Of a stretch of DNA of 45,942 nt, positions 38,278-45,875 are shown one piece after another. Origin of the DNA: a virus; IMG/VR virus record IMGVR_UViG_3300035661_000107, positions 1-45,942 of that record; one strand, written 5' to 3'. Every line of letters begins with the position of its first letter. Within the stretch, counting starts at the first letter, position 1. The position numbers and the translations under genes are program-made. A model generated the notes under the pieces. The model saw nothing but the letters and a program-made list of their open reading frames with translations. It did not search any database and was not told where the DNA came from.

Positions 38278-39147
38278 ATGAAAAATTTTCCAGATTATAA
38301 TGATTTTTTAAACGAGACTTTAGTTTTTGACGAGGTTTCTAAAATACAAATATTTAATTCAGATGAACTTTTGTCACCTAATGAATTTTTTGCTAAGGTT
38401 AAAAAATCAATAGAAGCATCTAGAGCAGTTAATGGATCATCGAATTTTGGTAAAGGAATACAAGCTGTTAAATTTTTAAAAGATAATTTACCAGTACCGC
38501 TCGAAATACAAGTATATAGAAGCAAATGGAATTACGGTGGTAATTTATGTTTAAATATTGGAGTTAAAGGAATGGGAAAATCTCCATTTTATTATCATTC
38601 AGGAAATTCAACAGAAACACAATCTTATTCATTCGGCAAATACTTTGATGGATTAGTAGTTGATGGATTTAAAGAGCCTATACAAAGTATGGTAAGATAT
38701 GGTTCATACAAATCAATAAGTCATCATGATGAAATGCTACAAGACATTGTGAACGTTTTTAAAGCGTATGAATCTAAATTTGGTAAACCTTTTAGTGTAG
38801 CAACAGCAATGAAATTGGAAAAAGAATCTGAAAAAATAAAAACCGTGTTTAAATCTACTGAATCTAAGATCAACCCATTATATAATGAGTTGTCTTCTGT
38901 TGCTAATAAATTAGGAATTTCGGTAGGTTATCCCTTTTTAAGTGAAAAAAATAGAGAAATACGATTTAAAATTAATGAACCTAGGATGTATAGGCATCCA
39001 GATGAATATGGGGAACGTGCAGAAAAAGCTTTATCTTCAAAAGAATATACAAATTTTGAAAAATTAGTTAATAAGATACATGATATTTTAGAAAAAACAG
39101 GAAAACAAATAGGATATTCAGTAGATGTTTCAGCAAGCTGGAATTAA
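38278..39147 (+). CDS. Putative internal head protein with capsid-targeting peptide
   Basis: This 289-residue protein begins MKNFPDYNDFLNET, with a predicted prohead protease cut after Glu13. It is the largest of the six capsid-targeted proteins. Residues ~65-145 are beta-rich and contain GVKGMGKSPFYYHSG. The 'GMGKS' stretch resembles a P-loop only by chance, because the upstream strand and the usual G-x4-GK spacing are not met. The C-terminal part is helical (FEKLVNKIHDILEKTGKQ). No enzyme family is recognised. Confidence 0.6.
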   Translation: MKNFPDYNDFLNETLVFDEVSKIQIFNSDELLSPNEFFAKVKKSIEASRAVNGSSNFGKGIQAVKFLKDNLPVPLEIQVYRSKWNYGGNLCLNIGVKGMGKSPFYYHSGNSTETQSYSFGKYFDGLVVDGFKEPIQSMVRYGSYKSISHHDEMLQDIVNVFKAYESKFGKPFSVATAMKLEKESEKIKTVFKSTESKINPLYNELSSVANKLGISVGYPFLSEKNREIRFKINEPRMYRHPDEYGERAEKALSSKEYTNFEKLVNKIHDILEKTGKQIGYSVDVSASWN

Positions 39148-39174
39148 GCTAGAATTAAAATAATACAAAAATAT

Positions 39175-39840
39175 ATGGCAAGCACATCACAAACACAACA
39201 AAGACTAATGGGTCAAGCTTATGCAGTAAGACAATTTATGGACTCTAATGGAAAAAAAGGTTTAAATCCAGAAGAAATAGACTCTAAATATAGAGAAAAA
39301 ATAGAAGATCTTGCTAAAAATATGTCTAAACAAGATTTAAAGGATTTTGCAACTAAGTTAGAAGAAAATTCACCAATAGCAACATTGGGTTCTGTTAATG
39401 GTATGGGTTTTGTTTCTTTACCTGGAGCTGATGGAAAAATTGGAAGTGGAGATATTCCATTAAATTTAAACAAAACGAAAAAGGTATTTAAACGATTTAA
39501 AGAATTCACTCTTGCATTACAAGAGTCTTCTAACCAAGCTTTTGATAATGTTTATGGATCATCTTTGTATAAATTTAGTAATGAATACAAATCTATTTAT
39601 AACAGAATTTATAATATTGTATCTTCTGTTCTTGGTAGTGACTTAGCAGGAACCTTGAATAGTAAAAATTCTTTTACATTATTTACTAATTTAGCTAATC
39701 AAAAAGTAAATATTAAAGTCATTATAGATACAACAATATATGTTGATATAAATTATGGTAAAGCTACTTCATTTAATACAATAAAGGACATAGAAACTCA
39801 ATTAAACAGAACTTTTAAAAATATAGAAATAAATTATTGA
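39175..39840 (+). CDS. DUF3008-like protein with internal capsid-targeting-like segment
   Basis: The protein has 221 residues. Residues ~4-65 (SQTQQRLMGQAYAVRQF, and later MSKQDLKDFAT) resemble the small phage/bacterial DUF3008 family, whose members begin with a QQRFMGMVYA-type motif and end near KDFA. The function of that family is not known to me. Residues 105-118 (FKRFKEFTLALQES) look like the capsid-targeting peptide of neighbouring proteins placed internally, and could be a prohead protease site. The rest is a mixed alpha/beta domain. It is the last gene before a 292-base gap. Confidence 0.5.
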   Translation: MASTSQTQQRLMGQAYAVRQFMDSNGKKGLNPEEIDSKYREKIEDLAKNMSKQDLKDFATKLEENSPIATLGSVNGMGFVSLPGADGKIGSGDIPLNLNKTKKVFKRFKEFTLALQESSNQAFDNVYGSSLYKFSNEYKSIYNRIYNIVSSVLGSDLAGTLNSKNSFTLFTNLANQKVNIKVIIDTTIYVDINYGKATSFNTIKDIETQLNRTFKNIEINY

Positions 39841-40021
39841 TATTATTTTTTACATCATCATCAAAACCATATGCAGAAGTAGGAACAACCAAGTATTTTG
39901 AACATGTCCAAACGAGTAGATATTTATTTGGGCTAAACTTGTAGAAGTGGTTACTTTTAACGAACCAGAAATTATAATAGAAAAGTATGGTAAAACTTTA
40001 AATGGTTATGTGTATAAATAA
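39834..40021 (+). pseudogene. Frameshifted coding remnant
   Basis: The gap after the DUF3008-like gene has two coding-like stretches in different frames. The first, with no start codon, reads SSSKPYAEVGTTKYFEHVQT and on to a stop at 39942-39944. The second reads KLVEVVTFNEPEIIIEKYGK and ends at 40021. They meet near 39930-39944, as expected for a small indel in one former gene. I do not recognise the protein. A real start is missing, so it is probably a decayed gene end left by a deletion. Confidence 0.4.
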
Positions 40022-40039
40022 ACATTATTAACAAATAAA

Positions 40040-40075
40040 AAGAGTGCAATAATATTGTGCTCTTTTGTCGTTTTT
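40040..40075 (+). terminator. Rho-independent terminator before dUTPase gene
   Basis: An 11-base stem (AAGAGTGCAAT / ATTGTGCTCTT, with two G-T pairs) closes an AAT loop and is followed by a T-rich run. It resembles the terminator at 32673 and closes the capsid-targeted gene block. Confidence 0.8.
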
Positions 40076-40132
40076 ACTAAAAACTTATTTGCTTTCAAGC
40101 ATAAAATATCTAAAGACATTAAAATTTAAATT

Positions 40133-40720
40133 ATGAAATTTACTAAAGTTAGAAATGTTAAAACAATAGAAAGAGGAACTTCGAAGTCGGCAGGTGTTGA
40201 TTTTTATGTTCCTTTTTTTGATGAAAAATTTGTAAAGGATTTGTTAGAAAAAAATCCTAGTTTATTGCATATTACTGATGAGTCAGATGCACCTCCAATA
40301 TTTTATTCTTCTCATATTAAAGGAAATTCTATTATATTATTTCCACATGATAGGATTCTTATTCCGTCGGGAGTTCATGTTAATTTTACAGAAGAAGCAG
40401 ATAACTTTAGGGAAAGAGTTGGTTGTTTGGAATATGGACTTTCTCTTAATGCAAATAACAAATCAGGAGTTGGCTCTAAAAAAGGATTATCTGTCCTGGC
40501 TTGCGTGATCGATGAAGACTACGAAGGAGAAATTCACATTAATCTTGTTAATACAGGCAATATGCCTGTAGCAATTAATGAAGGAGAAAAAATTATCCAA
40601 TTTCTTTTACAACCTGTTTTTTATGCAAACATAGTCGAAGAACCTATTTTAGCAAATTTGTATATAAACAATGTATCGGAACGTAAAGATGGTGGATTTG
40701 GACATACTGATAAAAAATAA
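40133..40720 (+). CDS. dut: dUTPase (trimeric type)
   Basis: The protein has 195 residues. Motif 1 is SAGVDFYVP (19-27), motif 3 is in NNKSGVGSKKGLSVLACVID, motif 4 is EGEKIIQFLLQPV, and motif 5 near the end is RKDGGFGHT, with Gly-Gly-Phe-Gly. The enzyme hydrolyses dUTP to dUMP and pyrophosphate, keeping uracil out of DNA and feeding dTMP synthesis. It is longer than the usual ~150 residues because of an insert after motif 1 (residues ~30-75). It lies behind a terminator and just before the polymerase and reductase genes, a nucleotide metabolism cluster. Confidence 0.93.
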   Translation: MKFTKVRNVKTIERGTSKSAGVDFYVPFFDEKFVKDLLEKNPSLLHITDESDAPPIFYSSHIKGNSIILFPHDRILIPSGVHVNFTEEADNFRERVGCLEYGLSLNANNKSGVGSKKGLSVLACVIDEDYEGEIHINLVNTGNMPVAINEGEKIIQFLLQPVFYANIVEEPILANLYINNVSERKDGGFGHTDKK

Positions 40721-40725
40721 GAATT

Positions 40726-42114
40726 ATGATATTAGATATTGAACATGTTTTTGACAACGTACATATTTCTTATTTTGATAAGAATGGTAGTGTTAAAATG
40801 AAGCATTATAAGCTTAAAGACTATCCTAATTGGACAACTTGCTCAGTCCATGACAAAGAAAAATCTGACAAATTTACAAATTGGGACGGAAAACCTGTTA
40901 AAATTGTAAAAGAAAAAAGACTTAACAAATGGTCTTTATTAGAATTTGTGCACAACTTACCTAAAGAAGATAAAGAAGAAATAGAAGCTCTTTATTTTCC
41001 TAAAATACAATCTATTGATATTGAAACTGAAGTTATCGATGGATTCCCTATTCCAGAAATAGCAAAAGAACGAATAACTGCAATGGCTATTTCAACAGAA
41101 AATAATTCTACTTTAGTATTAGGTTGGAAGCCTCTTTCACAAGAACAACAAAAAATAATTTTCGACCAACATAGAGAATATTTAAAATCATTTGGCGATT
41201 GGAACTTCAAATACATTTGTTTTGATAACGAATATGATATGATAAAATTCTTTGTGTACAATTTGCTTCCTAAATTCTCTTTGGTTACAGGTTGGAATGT
41301 TGTTGAATTTGACTGGAAATACATTTTTAATAGATGTAGAATTTTAGGTATTGAAGTTTCATTAGCATCCCCAACAAGAAGTTTATCAAAAGATTCTTTT
41401 CCATTACATATAGGTCTTTTAGATTACATGTTACTATATAAACGTTGGGACAGATCAATTCAAATAAAAGAAAGCAACAAACTTGATTGGGTTTCAAATG
41501 CAGTGCTTGGAGTAACTAAACTTCATTATAATGGAACTCTTCAAGATTTATACGAATACAATTACGAAAAATATATACTATACAATGCTATTGACTCGGC
41601 TTTAGTTATTCTATTACATAGAAAATTAAAGACATTGAATAATATCCTTTCAGTGTCAGCATTGTGTAATGTTCCTATCAATAAGTCATCGTCACCAGTT
41701 GCTTTAACTGAATCGCTTTTGTGGAAAGGATTTTATGATAGAGGGAAAGTCATTGCTGATAAAAAAATGGAAGTTGAAAAAAGGGAATATGAAGGAGCTT
41801 ATGTTAAAGAACCTACCCCAGGTATGTACAGGGCTGTTGCATGTTTTGACTTTGCATCACTTTACCCCTCAATTATGCGTCAATTCAATATTTCACCAGA
41901 GTCATTTATTAAAAAAACAACATCCCAGCAAGTTCTTGAAAACTATAAAAATGATAAGAACTTTATAGTTGCTGTAACTGGTGCAATTTATGATAAAACA
42001 AAAGAATCAGTTTTAAAAGAAATTTTAGATGACCTTTATTCTAAACGAAGATTATATAAAGACAAATACTTATTGATAGAGAAGAAAATATCAGAGATTA
42101 AAAAAATAAAATAA
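40726..42114 (+). CDS. 43: DNA polymerase family B, N-terminal part only
   Basis: The 462 residues contain the exonuclease domain: Exo I at 97-102 (IDIETE), Exo II-like TGWNVVEFDWKYIFNRC (188-204), and Exo III YNAIDSALV (286-294). The polymerase motif A follows (FDFASLYPSIM, 374-384). The frame then stops in the fingers helix (LDDLYSKRRLYKDK ...), before motif B (KxxxNSxYG) and motif C (YGDTDS). T4 gp43 has about 900 residues. No frame after the stop carries the missing part; the reductase gene starts two bases later. Split gp43 genes are known in T4-related phages, so the C-terminal half is probably encoded elsewhere. No intein half is seen at the break. Confidence 0.88.
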   Translation: MILDIEHVFDNVHISYFDKNGSVKMKHYKLKDYPNWTTCSVHDKEKSDKFTNWDGKPVKIVKEKRLNKWSLLEFVHNLPKEDKEEIEALYFPKIQSIDIETEVIDGFPIPEIAKERITAMAISTENNSTLVLGWKPLSQEQQKIIFDQHREYLKSFGDWNFKYICFDNEYDMIKFFVYNLLPKFSLVTGWNVVEFDWKYIFNRCRILGIEVSLASPTRSLSKDSFPLHIGLLDYMLLYKRWDRSIQIKESNKLDWVSNAVLGVTKLHYNGTLQDLYEYNYEKYILYNAIDSALVILLHRKLKTLNNILSVSALCNVPINKSSSPVALTESLLWKGFYDRGKVIADKKMEVEKREYEGAYVKEPTPGMYRAVACFDFASLYPSIMRQFNISPESFIKKTTSQQVLENYKNDKNFIVAVTGAIYDKTKESVLKEILDDLYSKRRLYKDKYLLIEKKISEIKKIK

Positions 42115-42116
42115 GT

Positions 42117-43148
42117 ATGCAAAAAGGTAAGAAATTTTTGTCAGATTTGAAATTATATTCTGACTATTTTAAATGGAATGAATCGCTAGGGCGATATGAA
42201 AATTGGGAAGAAGCGTGTGAAAATATTATGGATTCACACTATCGAAAATATGGGTTAGGTATTAAAGAATATGCTGATTCTGCATTGGTAAGTATGAAAG
42301 ATAAAAATGTGCTTGCTTCTCAAAGAACTTTACAATATAGGGGAAATCAATTAGAACAACATAATTCAAGGTTATATAATTGTACTTCAACTTATATGGC
42401 TCGTAACAAAGTTTTTCAAGAAATTTTTTATTTGATGTTATCTGGTTGTGGGGTTGGTGTAGGACTTTTAAAACCTTTCGTCGCCAATCTTTCAAAAATA
42501 CAAAAAAGGACATTAGGTACAAAAACTTTTATCATTCCTGATACAATTGAAGGATGGGCTGATGCATTAGGTGTTTTGATGTCATCGTATTTTGTAGACA
42601 ATCAGCCTTTTCCTGAATATGCTGGATATGAAATTAAATTTGACTATTCGCTTATTCGTCAAAAAGGAGCTTATATTTCAGGTGGCTTTAAAGCACCAGG
42701 TTCTGAAGGTTTAAGAAATTCAATTAATAAAATTGAAGAACTTATTAACAATTGGATTTTAACAGAAGGTAATGCAATCAGGCCTATTTTAGCTTTTGAC
42801 ATCCTTTGCCATATTTCTAATGCAGTCTTATCGGGAGGCGTACGACGTTGTTTGCCGGAATATTATGAAGTTCAATTAGCTGATGGTTCTTGGAAACAAA
42901 TTAAAGATTGTAAAATAGGTGACATGGTACTATTCGAAGGAAAATCATATCCGATTAATAATGTATTTGACCAAGGAATTCAATCTTTAGTTAAAATTAA
43001 TACAACCGAAGGCTTTCATGTTTCTACAATAAATCATAGATGGTTGGTAAAAAATGTAACAACAAATAAAATAGAATGGAGGACTCCTACTGAAATTTTA
43101 GGAAATGAATCTAATTTTAAATTTTTAATAAAAAAAGAAAATCTATGA
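42117..43148 (+). CDS. nrdJ: Ribonucleotide reductase piece 1 fused to N-intein
   Basis: Residues 1-244 are the N-terminal part of a ribonucleotide reductase catalytic chain, most like adenosylcobalamin-dependent (class II, monomeric) enzymes. Cys89 in YNCTST is the likely first redox cysteine, followed by GCGVGVGL, IPDTIEGWADALGVLMSSYF and FDILCHISNAVLSGGVRR. At Cys245 the reductase is interrupted by a 99-residue N-terminal split intein that ends with the stop codon. The conserved RR-S junction of reductases is exactly the break point, and the Ser is supplied by the gene at 44537. Ligation by protein trans-splicing is needed for a working enzyme. It starts two bases after the truncated polymerase gene. 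Confidence 0.88.
   Translation: MQKGKKFLSDLKLYSDYFKWNESLGRYENWEEACENIMDSHYRKYGLGIKEYADSALVSMKDKNVLASQRTLQYRGNQLEQHNSRLYNCTSTYMARNKVFQEIFYLMLSGCGVGVGLLKPFVANLSKIQKRTLGTKTFIIPDTIEGWADALGVLMSSYFVDNQPFPEYAGYEIKFDYSLIRQKGAYISGGFKAPGSEGLRNSINKIEELINNWILTEGNAIRPILAFDILCHISNAVLSGGVRRCLPEYYEVQLADGSWKQIKDCKIGDMVLFEGKSYPINNVFDQGIQSLVKINTTEGFHVSTINHRWLVKNVTTNKIEWRTPTEILGNESNFKFLIKKENL
42849..43145 (+). other. Split intein 1, N-terminal half
   Basis: This segment encodes residues 245-343. It starts with the nucleophile Cys (CLPEYYEVQLADGSWKQIKD), then IGDMVL, and has the block-B TxxH motif as TINH in HVSTINHRWLV. It ends at a stop codon after ~100 residues with no block F or G, which defines a split intein N-half. 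Confidence 0.88.
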
Positions 43149-43291
43149 CAACTATTACATATTTTAGTACAGTTAAAGAAGCTTGTACATTTATTAATAA
43201 TTATAATGGTGAATTAATTTTAAAAAATTTTAAAATTTATGATTCTAACAAAAATTTAATTGCTGAATTAGTAAATAAAGCTTTAGACTAA
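43145..43291 (+). CDS. Small ORF between intein half and endonuclease gene
   Basis: A 48-residue frame begins with an ATG that overlaps the stop of the piece 1 gene (ATGA), so it can be translated by coupling. The peptide starts MTTITYFSTVKEACTFINNY and has a helical/beta pattern like a small folded protein. No motif is recognised. It could be an uncharacterised accessory to the intein/endonuclease cassette or a chance frame. Confidence 0.4.
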   Translation: MTTITYFSTVKEACTFINNYNGELILKNFKIYDSNKNLIAELVNKALD

Positions 43292-43311
43292 TGAGGTTTA
43301 AGGATGATGTT

Positions 43312-43328
43312 AGATATATAAAATAAAC
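43312..43328 (+). promoter_or_regulatory. Candidate phage promoter, AGATATATAA element
   Basis: AGATATATAAAATAAAC lies 14 bases (10-mer to ATG) before the homing endonuclease gene, so the endonuclease may be transcribed separately from the reductase pieces. Confidence 0.55.
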
Positions 43329-43335
43329 ACCATCT

Positions 43336-44547
43336 ATGAAAACTGCATTAACATCTACTAAATATAACATTTGTTTAGAAAAACCTATTAAAAATACAAA
43401 AAAAGGACCTAATACATATTATTACGTTATAAAATGTGCTAATATAGAATGTAACAATACAATTAATGTTAAGCCCTCTGTTTGGGAAAGTGTTTTGTCA
43501 AGCAATAATCCTAGAATTTTTTCATGTTCAATGAATTGTAAAAAGTCTAATTTTGTTAAAAATTTGTTAATTCAAAAGACTATAGAAACAACTGGGTTTT
43601 CAAATCCATATCAAAACCCATTAGTAAAAAATAAAATAAAACAAACAAATTTAAAAAAGTACGGTGTCGAAAATCCATTTCAATCCGACATAATAAAAAC
43701 AAAAATTAAACAAACTAATTTAGCTAAATATGGTTGTGAAAATCCTCAACAAAATAAAGATATATCAAATAAAACAAAAAATACTAGGATAGAAAAATAT
43801 TCTAATAATCTACAAGGTTGGGCTGTAAAAAGCACGATGATTAAAACTAATTTAGAAAAATTTGGAAATCCTCAGTTTTTTGGATCTTCTCAAGGAAAAA
43901 TGTCTAAACAAAATTTTATTAATTTGTATGGTGAACTAGAAGGATTATCTAAATATGAAAAGTGGAGGACTTCAAGTAAACAAAGTTTAGAAAAATTTAT
44001 AAAACTATATGGTATTAAAGATGGCAATATACGATATGAAAACTGGGTTAGAAATTCAAGACAAAACTTAGAAAATTTTATTAAACGATATGGTAAAATA
44101 GAAGGAACTGAAAAATATGAAATTTTTACAAAACTAAGATTGTCTAATTTACTAAAAAATGGTAAAAATTCTAAGCTAAATGATTTTTTTGAAAGCTTGT
44201 TATTAGAAATCATTCCACAAACAGATTATATTAGAGAATTTGCATTAACTAATAAAACAAGAGCAGGTTTTTATTTTTATGATTTTTGTTTATTTGATAA
44301 AATTTTAATAGAAGTTAATGGAGACTATTGGCATTGTAATCCTATTAAATATAATACAGGTGAATATGTTAATTATATTGGTAGAAAACATCCTGTTTTA
44401 GTAGATGATATTTGGAAAAAAGATGAGCTAAAAAAACGTAATGCAGAAAATGAAGGTTATTTATTTTTTACATTTTGGGAAAATGATATTTTAAATAATA
44501 CTGAAAAAATAAAAAACAAAATAAAACAAATTATAAATGAAAAATAA
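43336..44547 (+). CDS. Free-standing homing endonuclease, EDxHD/VSR-like
   Basis: The protein has 403 residues. A zinc-binding site is formed by Cys34, Cys39, Cys64 and Cys68. Residues ~95-160 are DNA-binding repeats around KIKQTNLKKYGVENPFQ and KIKQTNLAKYGCENPQQ. Residues ~190-270 contain three repeats of the type FIxxYGxxxGxxxYExW. The C-terminal nuclease domain has YDFCLFD, IEVNGDYWHCNP (325-336) and DDIWKKDELKKRNAENEGY, matching the EDxHD/VSR-related nucleases (I-Bth0305I type). Such enzymes were reported in fractured genes with split inteins, between the two halves. The gene lies exactly there and would spread the insertion by cutting intein-free alleles. It overlaps the start of piece 2. 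Confidence 0.85.
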   Translation: MKTALTSTKYNICLEKPIKNTKKGPNTYYYVIKCANIECNNTINVKPSVWESVLSSNNPRIFSCSMNCKKSNFVKNLLIQKTIETTGFSNPYQNPLVKNKIKQTNLKKYGVENPFQSDIIKTKIKQTNLAKYGCENPQQNKDISNKTKNTRIEKYSNNLQGWAVKSTMIKTNLEKFGNPQFFGSSQGKMSKQNFINLYGELEGLSKYEKWRTSSKQSLEKFIKLYGIKDGNIRYENWVRNSRQNLENFIKRYGKIEGTEKYEIFTKLRLSNLLKNGKNSKLNDFFESLLLEIIPQTDYIREFALTNKTRAGFYFYDFCLFDKILIEVNGDYWHCNPIKYNTGEYVNYIGRKHPVLVDDIWKKDELKKRNAENEGYLFFTFWENDILNNTEKIKNKIKQIINEK

Positions 44548-44710
44548 TAATGAATTTGATTTAGATATAGATATTAATAATTACATAGAAGCTGATATAT
44601 TATCTATTACCGATTGGCAAGAAGAACAAACTTTTGATATTGAAGTAGAAAATGTTCATTGTTTCTATGCAAGGGAACGAGTTGGAAATATAGAAGGAAT
44701 TTCTCACAAT
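44537..44710 (+). other. Split intein 1, C-terminal half
   Basis: Residues 1-58 contain block F (TFDIEVENVHCFYA) and block G (GISHN) before the Ser59 nucleophile. It restores SGGVRR-SAMN when joined to piece 1. It is longer than many known C-halves because of an acidic N-terminal ~18 residues. Confidence 0.87.
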
Positions 44711-45703
44711 TCAGCAATGAATATGATTGTTGATCCTTATGATGATGAAATGATTAATGCAAAAATTGGAAATTGGTTTAATACACACCCTCATCGTGCT
44801 CGAAGTAATAATTCGATTATTCTTTTACGTGATTTAACAACAAAAGAAAGATTTACAGAAATTGTTAAAATGAATGATGGTATGTCAGACATTGGATTTG
44901 TATTTGCTAATTCATGGTTTGATATGTTTAATCCTTGTTTTGAAATTTCTAAAATTCCAATGCTTTATCATGGTGACTTACAAAAAATTGAATATGATGA
45001 AATAGAAGACTTTGTTAAAGATCATATTGATCTTTTAGGAGTGCAAGGCTGTAACTTAACAGAAATTAATGCTGAAAAATGTACCACTAAAGAAAAGTTT
45101 TTAAAATCATGTAAAGATGCATCAATTTTAGGTACATTTCAAGCAGGTTGGACTAATTTCCCTTATTTAGGAAAAGTAACGGAGGAAATTTTTAAAAGAG
45201 AAGCTCTTTTAGGTGTATCTATAACTGGCTGGATGAACAATCCTAAATTATTTAATCCTCAATTACTTAATGAAGGTGCAGAATTAGTTAAATCAACTAA
45301 TAGAGAAGTAGCTAAACTAATTGGAATAAATCCAGCAGCAAGAACAACTTGTGTTAAACCTTCTGGCAATGCTTGCACTGCATTTGATACGAAAATTAAA
45401 ACTAATATGGGTGATATGACTTTAAATGAAATTTTTAACGTGGCATTAGTTAAAGACATAAATCCAAATGAATTAGTAGGCAAAACTTTCGCAACACCAT
45501 ACATACCAATTTCCGTTTATAATGAAAATAATGAACTAGAACCAATTACGCATATTTATGTTAACGGGTATTCCGAAGTTTATGAAATTGAATTTGAAGA
45601 TGGAAATACTTATAAATTCACGGAAAGCCATAAATTAAAAACAACAAATGGCTGGAAACGAATGGACGAATTAACAGAAGATGATGAAATAATTTCATTT
45701 TAA
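44537..45703 (+). CDS. nrdJ: Ribonucleotide reductase piece 2 with intein halves at both ends
   Basis: Residues 1-58 are the C-half of split intein 1, ending GISHN before Ser59. Residues 59-279 are the reductase middle part. It contains FNPCFEISK with Asn132, Cys134 and Glu136 (the NxCxE active site with the thiyl-radical cysteine) and VQGCNLTEIN, whose Cys172 is probably the second redox cysteine. It ends TTCVKPSGNA. From Cys280 to the stop (109 residues) is the N-half of a second split intein. The ends must be spliced to piece 1 and piece 3. The start overlaps the endonuclease gene by 11 bases. This layout makes the protein inactive alone. Confidence 0.88.
   Translation: MKNNNEFDLDIDINNYIEADILSITDWQEEQTFDIEVENVHCFYARERVGNIEGISHNSAMNMIVDPYDDEMINAKIGNWFNTHPHRARSNNSIILLRDLTTKERFTEIVKMNDGMSDIGFVFANSWFDMFNPCFEISKIPMLYHGDLQKIEYDEIEDFVKDHIDLLGVQGCNLTEINAEKCTTKEKFLKSCKDASILGTFQAGWTNFPYLGKVTEEIFKREALLGVSITGWMNNPKLFNPQLLNEGAELVKSTNREVAKLIGINPAARTTCVKPSGNACTAFDTKIKTNMGDMTLNEIFNVALVKDINPNELVGKTFATPYIPISVYNENNELEPITHIYVNGYSEVYEIEFEDGNTYKFTESHKLKTTNGWKRMDELTEDDEIISF
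45374..45700 (+). other. Split intein 2, N-terminal half
   Basis: Residues 280-388 start with Cys (CTAFDTKIKTNMGDMTLNEI), carry TESH in the block-B position (YKFTESHKLKT) and end MDELTEDDEIISF at a stop codon. The upstream flank is the conserved reductase loop PSGNA. Confidence 0.87.
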
Positions 45704-45767
45704 TATGATTAAACGAACTTAAATTAAAGTACAAAAACTATTTAAAAAAGGAAAATAAAAATACAAA

Positions 45768-45875
45768 ATGAAAATAAAAAAAATAGTTAAATCACAAGAA
45801 GTTATTATGACTGGTGATTTAGAAGTAGGTAACTCACATTCATATCAATTATCAAATGGCGTAGTTTCACACAAT
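45768..45875 (+). other. Split intein 2, C-terminal half
   Basis: Residues 1-36, ending Ser-His-Asn before Ser37, form a short C-half of the size reported for fast split inteins. It pairs with the N-half at 45374-45700 by gene order. Confidence 0.86.

Noticed and set aside
38560-38600. P-loop in the capsid-targeted protein (GVKGMGKSPF)
   Set aside because: The spacing does not fit GxxxxGK[ST], and no Walker B or ATPase context follows.
40278-40508. Second rightward frame within the dUTPase gene
   Set aside because: The dUTPase motifs span the same bases in another frame, so this frame is incidental.
42000-42120. Frameshift as the cause of the short polymerase
   Set aside because: The following bases encode the start of the reductase, and no frame shows motif B, so a simple indel does not explain it.
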